This document shows positions 8,441 to 17,444 of a DNA stretch of 64,000 nucleotides, piece after piece (within the stretch, counting starts at the first letter, position 1; each line of letters opens with the position of its first letter). The position numbers were made by a program, and so were the translations under genes. Origin of the DNA: Candidatus Phosphitivorax anaerolimi (lineage in GTDB: Bacteria; Desulfobacterota; Desulfomonilia; UBA1062); assembly GCA_001896555.1 (NCBI GenBank), contig MPOS01000048.1:59278-123277 (forward strand), in the 5' to 3' direction. The notes beneath the pieces are model-generated. The model saw nothing but the letters and a program-made list of their open reading frames with translations, did not search any database and had not been told where the DNA came from.

Positions 8441-9517
8441 TCATTTTCCGCCCGCTTTCACGAACGGCGGCCGCACTACGGTCGATTTCAGGTGCTTGTC
8501 CCTCACGATGATATCGACCTCGTCCTTTTCCTCCACGGACTTGTCGAGGTAGGCAAGCGCGATCCCGGTACCCAGGACCGGAGAGACGCTTCCTGATGTG
8601 ACTGTGCCTACCTTCTGCCCGTTCTTCATACATTCAAACCCCTGCCGGGGAACGCCCCGTTCCTTGAGGACCAGCCCGCGCAGCCTTCGGGAAACACCCT
8701 GTTCGGACTGCCGCTTCAAGGCCTCCTGCCCGATGAACCCGGACTTGTTCAGGTCAACGGCAAAGCTCAGCCCGGCCTCTATCGGCGTGGTGGTCTCGTC
8801 GATGTCATTGCCGTGCAGGGGGTATCCCATCTCGAGCCTTAAGGTATCGCGCGCTCCCAGGCCGCACGGCCGGGCCCCCCGCTCCACCAGACTCGACCAG
8901 AGACCCGGCGCCTTCTCCGAGGGAAGGAAGATCTCCACCCCGCCCGCACCGGTATAACCGGTCTTTGATATCATGATATCACCATACTGCGCAGTGGCAA
9001 GCATGGTGAAGGTATAATTTTTCAGGATATCCGGGTCGAAATCCAGATAATCCTTGAGGATGCGGTCCGCATCCGGCCCCTGGAGGGCGATCAGAGCGGT
9101 CTGTGAACTCCTGTCTTCGATGAGGGCGCCCTCACGGTTCTGCCCGGTGATCCAGCGGAGGTCGTTTTCGGTGTTGGATGCATTGACGCAGAGCATATAG
9201 CTCTCCCCGGGCTCCACGCAGTACACGGTGAGGTCGTCGATGATGCCGCCCTGCTCGTTGAGGAAAAAGCTGTAGAGCACCCGGTTCTTCGGCATGGCCG
9301 GGATATCCCTGGTGAGGACCCGGTTCAGGAAAGGGGCGCTCTCTTTTCCGCTGACCCAGATCTCTCCCATGTGGCTTGCATCGAAGAGACCTGCCGAGTT
9401 CCGGACGGCCAGGTGCTCTTCTTTGATCCCGGTGTACCAGACAGGCATCTCCCACCCGTGGAAATCCACGATCCTGGCACCGAGTTTTTCGTGTTCGTGA
9501 TACAGTGGAGTTCTCAT
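8441..9517 (-). CDS. gcvT: Aminomethyltransferase (glycine cleavage T protein)
   Basis: 358 residues, typical for GcvT. Family landmarks: FHGWEMPVWY near the N-terminus, LFDASHMGEI, TGYTGAGGVEIF, and MGYPLHGNDI. The C-terminal barrel (VLKERGVPRQG, VGTVTSGSVSP) is complete. It releases ammonia from the aminomethyl-lipoyl H protein and passes the one-carbon unit to tetrahydrofolate, giving methylene-THF, the substrate of the upstream FolD. First gene of the gcv cluster. The 161-base gap to folD (9518-9678) shows no glycine riboswitch core that I can recognise. Confidence 0.97.
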   Translation of the reverse strand: MRTPLYHEHEKLGARIVDFHGWEMPVWYTGIKEEHLAVRNSAGLFDASHMGEIWVSGKESAPFLNRVLTRDIPAMPKNRVLYSFFLNEQGGIIDDLTVYCVEPGESYMLCVNASNTENDLRWITGQNREGALIEDRSSQTALIALQGPDADRILKDYLDFDPDILKNYTFTMLATAQYGDIMISKTGYTGAGGVEIFLPSEKAPGLWSSLVERGARPCGLGARDTLRLEMGYPLHGNDIDETTTPIEAGLSFAVDLNKSGFIGQEALKRQSEQGVSRRLRGLVLKERGVPRQGFECMKNGQKVGTVTSGSVSPVLGTGIALAYLDKSVEEKDEVDIIVRDKHLKSTVVRPPFVKAGGK

Positions 9518-9678
9518 TACTCCCCATCCTTTCTTAAACGTCTTAAAAAAATAAATTTGAGCCTCTTCCCCTTATGCCTGCGCACGCATGCATGAACACA
9601 GGGGATGCGCCTCTTTGTTGAAGACACGGATGGCCTTTATGCGACTTCCGATCACATGCGCAGCATCGGGGGAGCAAG

Positions 9679-10527
9679 TCAGGATACACGGGCCCTTGCC
9701 GCGATCAGGGTGTTGTCCAGGAGCATGGTGATCGTCATGAGGCCGACGCCGCCGGGAACAGGGGTAATGAGCGAAGCGCGCTTCTTCGCCTCGTCGAATT
9801 GAACGTCACCTTTGAGCCCGGCCTCGGTCCGGTTCATGCCTACATCGATCACCACCGCCCCGTCCTTGATCCAATCACCCCTGACGAACTCGGTCCTGCC
9901 GATGGCCGCCACGACGATGTCGGCCGCGGCAACCTTGCCGGCGAGGTTCTGGGTGCGCGAGTGGCAGATCGTGATCGTGGCGTGCCGCATCATGAGCAGG
10001 AGAGCTGCAGGTTTGCCCACGATGTTGCTCCTGCCGATGATCACCGCGTCTTTTCCTTTGGGGTCCACCCCGTACTCGTCGAGCATGTACATGATACCCC
10101 GGGGTGTGCACGGCACCAGGGTGGGCTCACCCATGAGGAGCCTGCCCATGCTGTAGGGGTGGAGCCCGTCCACGTCCTTGGCGGGATCGATCCTGAGGAG
10201 CACCTCGCGATCCTTGAGGTGAGAGGGAAGGGGGAGCTGGACCAGGATGCCGTCCACCTCGTTGTCGGCGTTGAGACGGTCGATCAGGGCCAGGAGTTCT
10301 TCCTGGGTCGTGTTCTCGTTCAGCAGGTATTCGAAGGATCTGATGCCGCACTGTTGGCAGCCGGCCTTTTTGTTCCGTACATAGATGGCGGAGGCGGGGT
10401 CATTTCCTACGAGCACCACGGCAAGCCCCGGCGGCCTGCCGTATCTGCGGGAGAAATCTTCCGCCTGCTGTTTTATTTCTTCGCGTTTTTTCCGGGAAAG
10501 TTCTTTCCCGTCGATGATGTTTCCCAT
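9679..10527 (-). CDS. folD: Methylenetetrahydrofolate dehydrogenase/cyclohydrolase
   Basis: 282 residues, full-length Fol[15 protein letters not shown] holds the catalytic Tyr/Lys pair, [10 protein letters not shown] is the folate-site motif, and [13 protein letters not shown] is the NADP-binding loop. It interconverts methylene-, methenyl- and formyl-THF. AAGGAG precedes ATG 10527. It is placed directly upstream of gcvT, so glycine-derived methylene-THF can feed formyl-THF or, in reverse, support glycine/serine synthesis; the direction cannot be read from sequence. Confidence 0.97.
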   Translation of the reverse strand: MGNIIDGKELSRKKREEIKQQAEDFSRRYGRPPGLAVVLVGNDPASAIYVRNKKAGCQQCGIRSFEYLLNENTTQEELLALIDRLNADNEVDGILVQLPLPSHLKDREVLLRIDPAKDVDGLHPYSMGRLLMGEPTLVPCTPRGIMYMLDEYGVDPKGKDAVIIGRSNIVGKPAALLLMMRHATITICHSRTQNLAGKVAAADIVVAAIGRTEFVRGDWIKDGAVVIDVGMNRTEAGLKGDVQFDEAKKRASLITPVPGGVGLMTITMLLDNTLIAARARVS

Positions 10528-10555
10528 TACGTTCTCCTTGGTTATCTTTTGTATC

Positions 10556-11620
10556 TTACGTCTTGTAGACCCACTTGACCGGAAGCGGGCGGAAGCTCAC
10601 CGCGTGGGGCATGGGCAGGATCATCTCCATGTCCACAGCAAGCCAGCTGTAGTCCGGCCTCAAGATCCGGAGCTTGCCGTCCGGCGGCGGGGTCCCCCAT
10701 TCGGTATGTTTGTAGGTCACGAAGAGGATCACGTCGAAGAACTGCTCGGACTCTCCCAGGGCATATCCCTGCCGGAAGCTCTCCTCGGTGAGGTTGTAGG
10801 CTTCGATGAGCTGTTTGGCCAAGGCCTTGTCGAACTGGATGACCGCGTAGCGTCCCACGCCCTTCTCGGAATAGCGGGTGAGGGTCTTGGTCTCGGCGCT
10901 GGATACATACACGGTGGCGAGCCCGGGCACGGACTTGAGGTACTGGGCCGCGCTGAGCGCTCCGGTCCTGCGGCCCCCCGTGCCCTGGTGGTGGCAGCCG
11001 TAATACTCGAAGAGCTTTTGCTGGAGGATCTCCGCGTAGCGCTCTCCTTTTTCGTAGAGGCTCTTGGATATGTATCGCAACTCTTTTGCCAGGCTCTCGG
11101 CAGCCTCCGCGATCGGCCAGTCCACCTTGACATGGAAGTGAGTCAAGGAATAACGGTTGCGTTTCTTGTAACGGTTGTCCCGCTGGATGAGCAGACAGTA
11201 GTCCACGTCGATGAGCTGTTCCAGGAGCTCGAAGAAGGAGTCGCGCTCGAAGAACCGGATCGTGGAGTAGAAGGGGCGGTGGAACTTGATGTCGGGCACC
11301 AGGGAGATCGTATCCTTGCGCACCCGGTTGCTGTCGGAGAACCGGATGTATTTCTGATGAATCTCATCCAGGGTGTCTTCATAGAAGATGATAAAGAAGG
11401 GGCGCGTCTCGGACGACTCTTTGGAAAACTCCTTTTTTTTGGGCCTGAGCTCGCTCGAATCGACATAGGGATAGGGGACCTTCTTGGCCTGACACCGCTG
11501 ATAGGGCTCTTCGAGGGCGATAGTCTTGAGCTTGCGTTCGAGCTCGTCCCTAAGGAACACGTAGATCGAACGCCGTATCTTCTCGGTGTGTCCCAGTTCG
11601 AATCGAGAATTCTTTTCCAT
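10556..11620 (-). CDS. Conserved-looking protein of unknown function (354 aa)
   Basis: I do not recognise the family. It is soluble, with no signal peptide or membrane segment, and rich in Tyr, Arg and Phe. Distinct blocks include [20 protein letters not shown] (middle of the N-terminal half), an acidic/aromatic [20 protein letters not shown], and a glycine-rich [19 protein letters not shown] around residue 220. Codon use and GC are like the neighbours. It lies 28 bases upstream of folD on the same strand and downstream of the RNase P RNA, so it is probably co-transcribed with folD-gcv. A regulatory or nucleic-acid role is possible but unsupported. Confidence 0.75.
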   Translation of the reverse strand: MEKNSRFELGHTEKIRRSIYVFLRDELERKLKTIALEEPYQRCQAKKVPYPYVDSSELRPKKKEFSKESSETRPFFIIFYEDTLDEIHQKYIRFSDSNRVRKDTISLVPDIKFHRPFYSTIRFFERDSFFELLEQLIDVDYCLLIQRDNRYKKRNRYSLTHFHVKVDWPIAEAAESLAKELRYISKSLYEKGERYAEILQQKLFEYYGCHHQGTGGRRTGALSAAQYLKSVPGLATVYVSSAETKTLTRYSEKGVGRYAVIQFDKALAKQLIEAYNLTEESFRQGYALGESEQFFDVILFVTYKHTEWGTPPPDGKLRILRPDYSWLAVDMEMILPMPHAVSFRPLPVKWVYKT

Positions 11621-11676
11621 GGAAAAACCGATACGCTCCGTTATTTCTCAGTAATCACCATAAAAAAACAAGGCAT

Positions 11677-12063
11677 GAAGCAGTCCATAAGCCGGGTTCT
11701 GTGTCCTGATCCGGGTTGCCCCGGAACAGGCGGTGATCATTCATCTAGGACGGCAGTTGCCTGCCGCCTCAAGCGACCTACCCAGGGGCGGGACGGGCCA
11801 TCCCTCGTAATTACGGCCCCTCTTTTGGTCTTGCTCCGGATGGGGTTTACCGAGCTTCCCCGGTCACCCGGGGAACTGGTGAGCTCTTACCTCGCCGTTT
11901 CACCCTTACTCCCATAAGTAGATGGAAGCGGTCTGTTTTCTGTGGCACTTTCCCTGGGGTCACCCCCGGTCGCCGTTAGCGACCATCCTTGCCCTGCGGA
12001 GCCCGGACTTTCCTCTCGCGCCCGGCGGTTCGGCCGGGCGCCAGCGATCACCTGTCCTGCTTC
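11677..12063 (-). ncRNA. rnpB: RNase P RNA, bacterial class A
   Basis: On the minus strand the 5' part contains GAGGAAAGTCCGGGCTC (complement of 11999-12015), the universal CR-I core. The middle has GGGTGAAACGGCGAGG followed by AAGAGCTCACC, and the 3' end has ACAGAACCCGGCTTAT (complement of 11687-11702). The P1 helix closes as GAAGCAG at 12063-12057 with CTGCTTC at 11683-11677, which sets the ends to within a few bases. A T-run (complement of 11662-11668) follows and may terminate it. A weak -10-like GATTAT (12077-12072) lies at the right distance upstream. It processes tRNA 5' ends with RnpA. Confidence 0.97.
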
Positions 12064-12275
12064 AACCTTTCATAATCCTTACAAGATGAAGCGTTCGAAT
12101 TCAAGTATGAAATGGGAAAACCCGTAGAATCCTGGTATGATAATTTCTCAATAGGTAAGATGCGTAGGATGTGTAAATGGATTCCGGAGCTCGCGTCTTG
12201 CCGGCGGCGGGGAGAGGCGGTATGGTGAGCAATATCGGCCGTGTGCGGCTCGCGTAAAAACAGGGGGGATGCCTG

Positions 12276-14330
12276 GTGAAGAGAAATCAGGAGTTCTTCA
12301 ATATCTACCGGCATGGGTTTGTCCGGGTTGCCGCCTGCATCCCGGGGGTGCGTGTGAGCGATCCGGCGTTCAACGCCGGCAAGGTCCTCGACCTGATCCG
12401 GCGCGCGCACGAAGGCAAGGCCGTTTTCGCCGTATTCCCGGAGCTCTGTCTTTCGGCATATTCCAACGAGGACCTGTTCTTCCAGGAGGCGCTCCTGCGC
12501 TCGGTTGAAGAGGCGCTCCTCCTCGTCCTTCGCGAAACCGCAGGGCTCGACATGGTGGTGGTGGTTGGCGCTCCGTGCAGGATCGAGGGGGGTCTCTACA
12601 ACTGCGGCATAGTCATGTACCGGGGCAGGATCATGGGCATTGCGGTCAAGAGCTACCTGCCCAACTACCGGGAGTTCTACGAGGCCCGCCAGTTCCGGTC
12701 CTCCCGGGAGCTCCCCGTGGATACCATCGACCTGTGCTCCCAGAGTGGGATTCCCATCGGCGCCGATCTCCTGTTCCGGGTGCCTGCCGTTCCCGGTTTC
12801 CGGTTCTTCGTGGAGATCTGCGAGGATCTCTGGTCGCCGGTGCCGCCGTCGAGCTATGCCGCGCTGGCAGGGGCCACCGTCATGGTGAACCTCTCGGCGT
12901 CCAACATCATCGCAGGCAAGGATGAATACCGCCACGAGCTTGCCGCAAGCCAGTCGGCGCGGTGCATTTCCGCATACATCTACACTGCGGCCGGATTCGG
13001 TGAGTCTACCACCGACCTGGCGTGGGACGGCCATGCCCTCGTGTATGAGAACGGCAACCTGGTGTCAGAGTCAAAGCGTTTTTCCTGGGAACCGCAGGTG
13101 GCGTTCGCAGATATCGACCTGGACAGGTTGATCATGGAGCGCATCAGGATGAACACCTTCCACGACGCAAGGGTCCGCTCATCAGATCACACCGCCTTCA
13201 GGGATATCCTCGTAGACCTCGATCCTCCCGGAGGGCGGATTCTCCTGGAGAGGGAGATATCCCGCTTCCCCTATGTCCCGCTCCGCTCGGAATTAAGAGA
13301 CAAGCGCTGCTTTGAGGTCTACAACATCCAGGTGCAGGGACTGGCAAAACGGATGAAGGCCACCGGCATCCAAAACCTCGTCATCGGCGTGTCGGGCGGG
13401 CTCGACTCCACCCATGCGCTCATAGTATGCGCCCGGGCCATGGACGAGCTCGGGCTGCCCCGGACGAACATCAAGGCCTTTACCATGCCCGGCTTCGCCA
13501 CCTCGCAGAAGACCTACCAGAACTCCCGCAATCTCATGGCGGCATTGCGGGTCGAGGCGGGCGAGATCGACATCAGGCCGGGGTCCATGCAGATGATGCA
13601 GGACATCGGCCACCCCTATGCCCGGGGCGAGGAGGTCTATGACGTAACCTTTGAGAACGTCCAGGCCGGACAGCGGACATCGGTGCTCTTCAGACTGGCG
13701 AACCACCTGAACGCCCTGGTGGTGGGCACCGGGGACCTGAGCGAGCTCGCCCTGGGGTGGAGCACCTACGGGGTGGGAGATCATATGTCCCACTACAATG
13801 TCAATGCCAGCGTGCCCAAGACCCTGATCCAGTATGTCATCCGCTGGGTGGCCGACCGCGACCTCTTCGGTGCGGAGGTGTCGCGGTCCTTGAAGGATAT
13901 CCTCTCTACCGAGATCAGCCCCGAGCTCGTGCCGGGAACGAACAAAGACCAGCCCGCCCAGAGCACTGAAAAGATCATCGGCCCCTACGAGCTCCAGGAT
14001 TTCAACACCTTCTACCTCACCCGTTACGGCTATCTGCCGTCCAAGGTTGCTTTCCTGTCCTGGTCCGCCTGGCACGACCGCAGAGCAGGGTCATGGCCCG
14101 ACGTGCCCGAGGATGCCCGCAACGAGTATTCCCTGGCCGAGATCAAGAGCTGGCTTCGGGTTTTCATCAGGCGCTTCTTCAAGCTCAGCCAGTACAAGAG
14201 GTCGTGCATCCCGAACGGTCCAAAGGTGGGCTCCGGTGGTTCGCTCTCCCCGCGCGGCGACTACCGCGCACCCAGCGACAGCGAGGACGCCCCCTGGATG
14301 GCCGATCTGGATACCGTGCCTGAGGAGTGA
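12276..14330 (+). CDS. nadE: Glutamine-dependent NAD+ synthetase
   Basis: 684 residues, the long two-domain form. The N-terminal nitrilase-type glutaminase has the triad Glu56 (FPELCLS), Lys125 (VKSYLPN) and Cys182 (EICEDLW). The C-terminal ATP-pyrophosphatase has the PP-loop SGGLDS at 373-378. It amidates nicotinate adenine dinucleotide with glutamine nitrogen. Start is GTG 12276 with a G-rich ribosome site; no ATG with a better site is in frame. The 212 bases between rnpB and nadE (12064-12275) form a divergent promoter region without a recognisable gene. Confidence 0.97.
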   Translation: MKRNQEFFNIYRHGFVRVAACIPGVRVSDPAFNAGKVLDLIRRAHEGKAVFAVFPELCLSAYSNEDLFFQEALLRSVEEALLLVLRETAGLDMVVVVGAPCRIEGGLYNCGIVMYRGRIMGIAVKSYLPNYREFYEARQFRSSRELPVDTIDLCSQSGIPIGADLLFRVPAVPGFRFFVEICEDLWSPVPPSSYAALAGATVMVNLSASNIIAGKDEYRHELAASQSARCISAYIYTAAGFGESTTDLAWDGHALVYENGNLVSESKRFSWEPQVAFADIDLDRLIMERIRMNTFHDARVRSSDHTAFRDILVDLDPPGGRILLEREISRFPYVPLRSELRDKRCFEVYNIQVQGLAKRMKATGIQNLVIGVSGGLDSTHALIVCARAMDELGLPRTNIKAFTMPGFATSQKTYQNSRNLMAALRVEAGEIDIRPGSMQMMQDIGHPYARGEEVYDVTFENVQAGQRTSVLFRLANHLNALVVGTGDLSELALGWSTYGVGDHMSHYNVNASVPKTLIQYVIRWVADRDLFGAEVSRSLKDILSTEISPELVPGTNKDQPAQSTEKIIGPYELQDFNTFYLTRYGYLPSKVAFLSWSAWHDRRAGSWPDVPEDARNEYSLAEIKSWLRVFIRRFFKLSQYKRSCIPNGPKVGSGGSLSPRGDYRAPSDSEDAPWMADLDTVPEE

Positions 14331-14366
14331 ACCGCCGCTAAGCAATACGCGATGAGGAGAGCAACA

Positions 14367-14442
14367 GGGCGCTCGGTTTCCGGGCATCGGCATCCTGCAG
14401 AACGCGCCCGAGTCCGGATAGCCCGGGGGCGCTCGGTTTCCG
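14367..14442 (+). repeat. Pair of 16-base direct repeats, 60 bases apart
   Basis: GGGCGCTCGGTTTCCG occurs exactly at 14367-14382 and 14427-14442 in the 251-base gap between nadE and cheZ. No gene overlaps it. It could be an operator pair or a duplication remnant; function unknown. Confidence 0.6.
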
Positions 14443-14516
14443 ACCGCACCGCCAAAGACAAACCCGGCAGAGAGGCAAGGTACGGCTGCCTTTGCGCAAG
14501 GATTGTGCAGCCATCT

Positions 14517-14544
14517 TAAAGATTCCCGCCTTAACGGCCGAACA
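14517..14544 (+). promoter_or_regulatory. Candidate sigma-28 (FliA) promoter for cheZ
   Basis: TAAAGATT (14517-14524) and GCCGAACA (14537-14544), separated by 12 bases, match the FliA consensus TAAAGTTT-N11-GCCGATAA at 7/8 and 6/8, with a spacer one base longer than usual. The predicted start is about 30 bases before the cheZ ATG. cheZ belongs to the late, FliA-dependent class in enterics, which fits. Confidence 0.45.
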
Positions 14545-14581
14545 CGGGGGGATAGGGACATGAATCAAGGGAGCGGGTGCG

Positions 14582-15412
14582 ATGACAAAGGCCAAGACCG
14601 GGAAGAAAAGGGACGGCGATACCGAAAAGGCGAAGAAGAGAAGCGCCGAGGTAAAGAATATCCTGGATCAGGCGGACGCTCTGAAACGGTATCTGGAAAG
14701 GGGAGGTACGGATTCCGTCAAGCAGCTCATCCTCTTCATGGATACCCTCAAGGAGGCCATCATATCGCTTACCCAAGGAGACCTGGAAAAGGCTGCCGGA
14801 TGCATGAAGCGCCTGAATGTGATCGCAACGGCGGATCTCTTCCAGGGAATCGGCGAGATCACGCGGGAACTCCATGATTCCATCCAGGACATCCAGAATT
14901 TTCTGGAACCCATCCTCGCCAATATCACCGAAGACGACATCCAGGGCCTCTCGACCAAGCTCACCCATGTCTCCAACCTCGTGAAAGATACGTCCGAGAG
15001 GACCCTCGACCTGCTCTTTTCCCGGCAGGAGTTGGCTCTGGCTGACAACGTGGCCTTCGATGCCGTTGCACGGCTCATCGTCTCCGATGACAAGAAGGGT
15101 GCGCTCACAAAGCTCAAGGAGCTCAAATCCCACAACTCCGAGCTCGTCAATGAGCTCATGCGCATCAGCGAGCTGCAGATTCACGCCGATCTGGTGGATC
15201 AGATCATCAAAAAGGTGAGCAGAGTGGTTGACAACATGGAGCAGCGGCTGGTCGAGCTCATCAGAAGGTACGGCCAACACCATCCCGCCGTGCAGAGAGC
15301 ATCCGCAGAAGACAGGCTCGGGCTCCACGGCCCCGTCATTCCCGGAGAACGGAAAGGTGTCGCGTCGTCCCAGGATGAGGTGGACGATCTCCTGAGGTCT
15401 TTCAATCTCTAA
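14582..15412 (+). CDS. cheZ: CheZ-type CheY-phosphate phosphatase
   Basis: 276 residues, mostly long amphipathic helices as in the CheZ four-helix bundle. HADLVDQIIKK contains Asp203 and Gln207, aligning with the catalytic Asp143/Gln147 of enterobacterial CheZ (DLTGQVIKR). The C-terminal SQDEVDDLLRSFNL matches the CheY-binding tail of E. coli CheZ (SQDQVDDLLDSLGF). It dephosphorylates CheY-P and so sets motor reversal. ATG 14582 is followed by a basic Lys-rich head. No other che genes are in the window. A metallo-beta-lactamase gene follows 23 bases downstream. CheZ outside Beta/Gammaproteobacteria is less common but known. Confidence 0.88.
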   Translation: MTKAKTGKKRDGDTEKAKKRSAEVKNILDQADALKRYLERGGTDSVKQLILFMDTLKEAIISLTQGDLEKAAGCMKRLNVIATADLFQGIGEITRELHDSIQDIQNFLEPILANITEDDIQGLSTKLTHVSNLVKDTSERTLDLLFSRQELALADNVAFDAVARLIVSDDKKGALTKLKELKSHNSELVNELMRISELQIHADLVDQIIKKVSRVVDNMEQRLVELIRRYGQHHPAVQRASAEDRLGLHGPVIPGERKGVASSQDEVDDLLRSFNL

Positions 15413-15435
15413 CGTTTTGTTGCATATGAATTTCC

Positions 15436-16455
15436 ATGAGACCCTCGTTTCTCCCCCGTCTGGTGAACGGGCCCCTGTTCGATCCAGTTGTCTATGTCCG
15501 GATACTCAATGAACGCAAGTCCCTGCTCTTCGACTGCGGTCATTTCGAGGGCCTCGCTCCCCGGGAGCTCCTTTCTCTTGAGGCCGTCTGCATCAGCCAT
15601 ACCCACATGGACCATTTCATGGGGCTGGACAGGGTCCTGCGCACCATCCTTCACCGGGACCAGCCTCTGACCATCTACGGGCCCGAAGGCATCACCGGCA
15701 AAGCCCTCTCCAAGCTCCGATCCTACACCTGGAATCTGTCTTCCGGATACGCCCTGGAGATCACTATCTGCGAAGTACTCCCCGGCCGCATGCACATCAC
15801 CAGGACCAGGGCCGATGCCGGCTTCGACGTGACCAGCCGGAGCACGGTGCCTCGCGAGGGTGCGAGAATATCAGAAGGCCCCCGGTACACCCTTGACGCG
15901 GTGATCCTGGAACACACCGTTCCCTGCCTGGCGTATGTGCTTAAGGAACCTTTTCACCTCAATATCCTGAAGAATGCGTTTGCCGGCAGGGGCTATATTC
16001 CGGGTGCCTGGCTTGACACGCTCAAGGCGCACATCTTTGCCGGCCGGATGGATGAGCTCATCACGGTAAGCACCCATGGCGGCACAGAAAAGGTCCGGGT
16101 GTCCCGGCTCAAGGAAGAGCTCGTCATCACCACCCCCGGACAGTCCGTGGCCTTTGTCACGGATATCTCATGTTCCCCGGAAAACATTGCGGCGCTCAAG
16201 GGGCCGGCTCACGGGGCGGACATGCTTTTCATCGAGGCATACTATCTCCACGAGCTGAAAGACCATGCAGCCGCACGGGGGCACCTCACCGCCCGCCAGG
16301 CAGGCATGATAGCCGGGATGCTGGGGGCCGGACAGGTCTTCCCCATGCATGTGTCCCCACGGTACCACGACCGGCTCGGCGAGATCCGCGCCGAGGTCGA
16401 AGCAGCACGGCGCGAGGCTTCAGAACCCGGCGGATCAACGGGATGTACCCTCTAG
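15436..16455 (+). CDS. Metallo-beta-lactamase-fold protein, RNase Z-like
   Basis: 339 residues. HTHMDH at 55-60 is the zinc-binding HxHxDH motif. Later motifs include TDISCSPEN, FIEAYYLHE, a His in RGHLTARQAG and PMHVSPRY, in the order seen in RNase Z/ElaC. The middle part (100-200) is longer and diverges from canonical RNase Z, so a tRNA 3'-end role is likely but not certain. It sits 23 bases after cheZ and is probably co-transcribed. Confidence 0.75.
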   Translation: MRPSFLPRLVNGPLFDPVVYVRILNERKSLLFDCGHFEGLAPRELLSLEAVCISHTHMDHFMGLDRVLRTILHRDQPLTIYGPEGITGKALSKLRSYTWNLSSGYALEITICEVLPGRMHITRTRADAGFDVTSRSTVPREGARISEGPRYTLDAVILEHTVPCLAYVLKEPFHLNILKNAFAGRGYIPGAWLDTLKAHIFAGRMDELITVSTHGGTEKVRVSRLKEELVITTPGQSVAFVTDISCSPENIAALKGPAHGADMLFIEAYYLHELKDHAAARGHLTARQAGMIAGMLGAGQVFPMHVSPRYHDRLGEIRAEVEAARREASEPGGSTGCTL

Positions 16456-16674
16456 CCCTTCGGCCTTTTTCATGCAGCAGGCTTGAAGGGGAGTACGGCG
16501 CCCGCCTTTTGTTCATCCTTTAAGGAAGCGGGCTTCAGAAAGTGGATTGAATGCAGAGCACAGGCATGGCGTTCGTTTTTTACGTCCGTACAGAGATCAT
16601 CCCGTCTTGCCACGATAAGGACAATAAGGTAATGAGTGAGACAACATGCGTGCATCTGCTATGGGGAATATGGT

Positions 16675-17226
16675 ATGAAGATAACCGAAACAGAGCTTGC
16701 CGGGGCGTTTCTGATCGAGCCCGACATCCACAAAGACGAGAGAGGATTTTTCCTGGAGACCTACAACCAGGGTTATTTCAATGATCTCGGCATTAAAGCC
16801 TGCTTCGTCCAGGACAACTATTCCTTTTCCCGGAAGAAAGGGGTGATCAGAGGACTGCATTTTCAGTACCCGCCCCATTCACAGGCAAAGCTCATCTGGG
16901 TGATGACGGGAACCGTGTACGATGTCATCGTCGATCTCCGCGAGAACTCTGAAACGCGCGGCAGGTGGATATCCGTAGAGCTGAGCAGCGATTCGATGAG
17001 GATGCTCTATGTCCCCAGGGGGTTTGCCCACGGATTCTGCACCCTCACCGACGATACCCGCGTGCTCTACAAGGTGGACAACGCCTATGCCCCCGGCGCC
17101 GACGGCGGCATCAGGTGGGACGATCCCGATCTGGGCATCCCCTGGCCGGTCACCCGCCCGATCCTCTCGGACAAGGACGGGAAACTACCCTGTCTGAAGC
17201 AGATCCCCTGGCAGTCAGCCTCTTAG
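16675..17226 (+). CDS. rfbC: dTDP-4-dehydrorhamnose 3,5-epimerase
   Basis: 183 residues, standard RmlC length. GVIRGLHFQ carries His62 and VLYKVDN carries Tyr132, matching the catalytic His/Tyr pair of RmlC; DERGFFLE and MLYVPRGFAHGF are family motifs. It epimerises C3 and C5 of dTDP-4-keto-6-deoxyglucose on the way to dTDP-rhamnose. ATG 16675 is used, with GGGGA about 8 bases upstream. rfbA, B and D are not adjacent, so it is an orphan here. The 219-base gap before it (16456-16674) shows no gene or clear promoter. Confidence 0.93.
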   Translation: MKITETELAGAFLIEPDIHKDERGFFLETYNQGYFNDLGIKACFVQDNYSFSRKKGVIRGLHFQYPPHSQAKLIWVMTGTVYDVIVDLRENSETRGRWISVELSSDSMRMLYVPRGFAHGFCTLTDDTRVLYKVDNAYAPGADGGIRWDDPDLGIPWPVTRPILSDKDGKLPCLKQIPWQSAS

Positions 17227-17444
17227 CCAGTGCCGCTTTCGGCCGGTCGTTGGAGGATGTGCGCAAATGTGTAATTATTTCATCCGCTCCTGTCGATAGG
17301 GGGGAGTACAGAGAGTAGATGTCTTTCCGTCCCCTCTCTTGCAGCAGGGGTAAAAGATGAGCATGTACCCAAGGAGGAAAATGGTATTTCCATGAATGCA
17401 GGGCTTCAGAATCCGGCCTGGAAAAAAGGAGAAGGGGGCTGAGC

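Noticed and set aside
9518..9678. Possible glycine riboswitch before gcvT
   Set aside because: I found no tandem aptamer core or the conserved glycine-aptamer segments in the 161-base gap.
10385..11917. A 510-codon plus-strand frame across folD, the unknown gene and rnpB
   Set aside because: It is antisense to folD and enters the RNase P RNA; no domain pattern.
17227..17444. Possible c-di-GMP riboswitch before the HD-GYP gene
   Set aside because: The GEMM core sequence and tetraloop receptor pattern are not visible.
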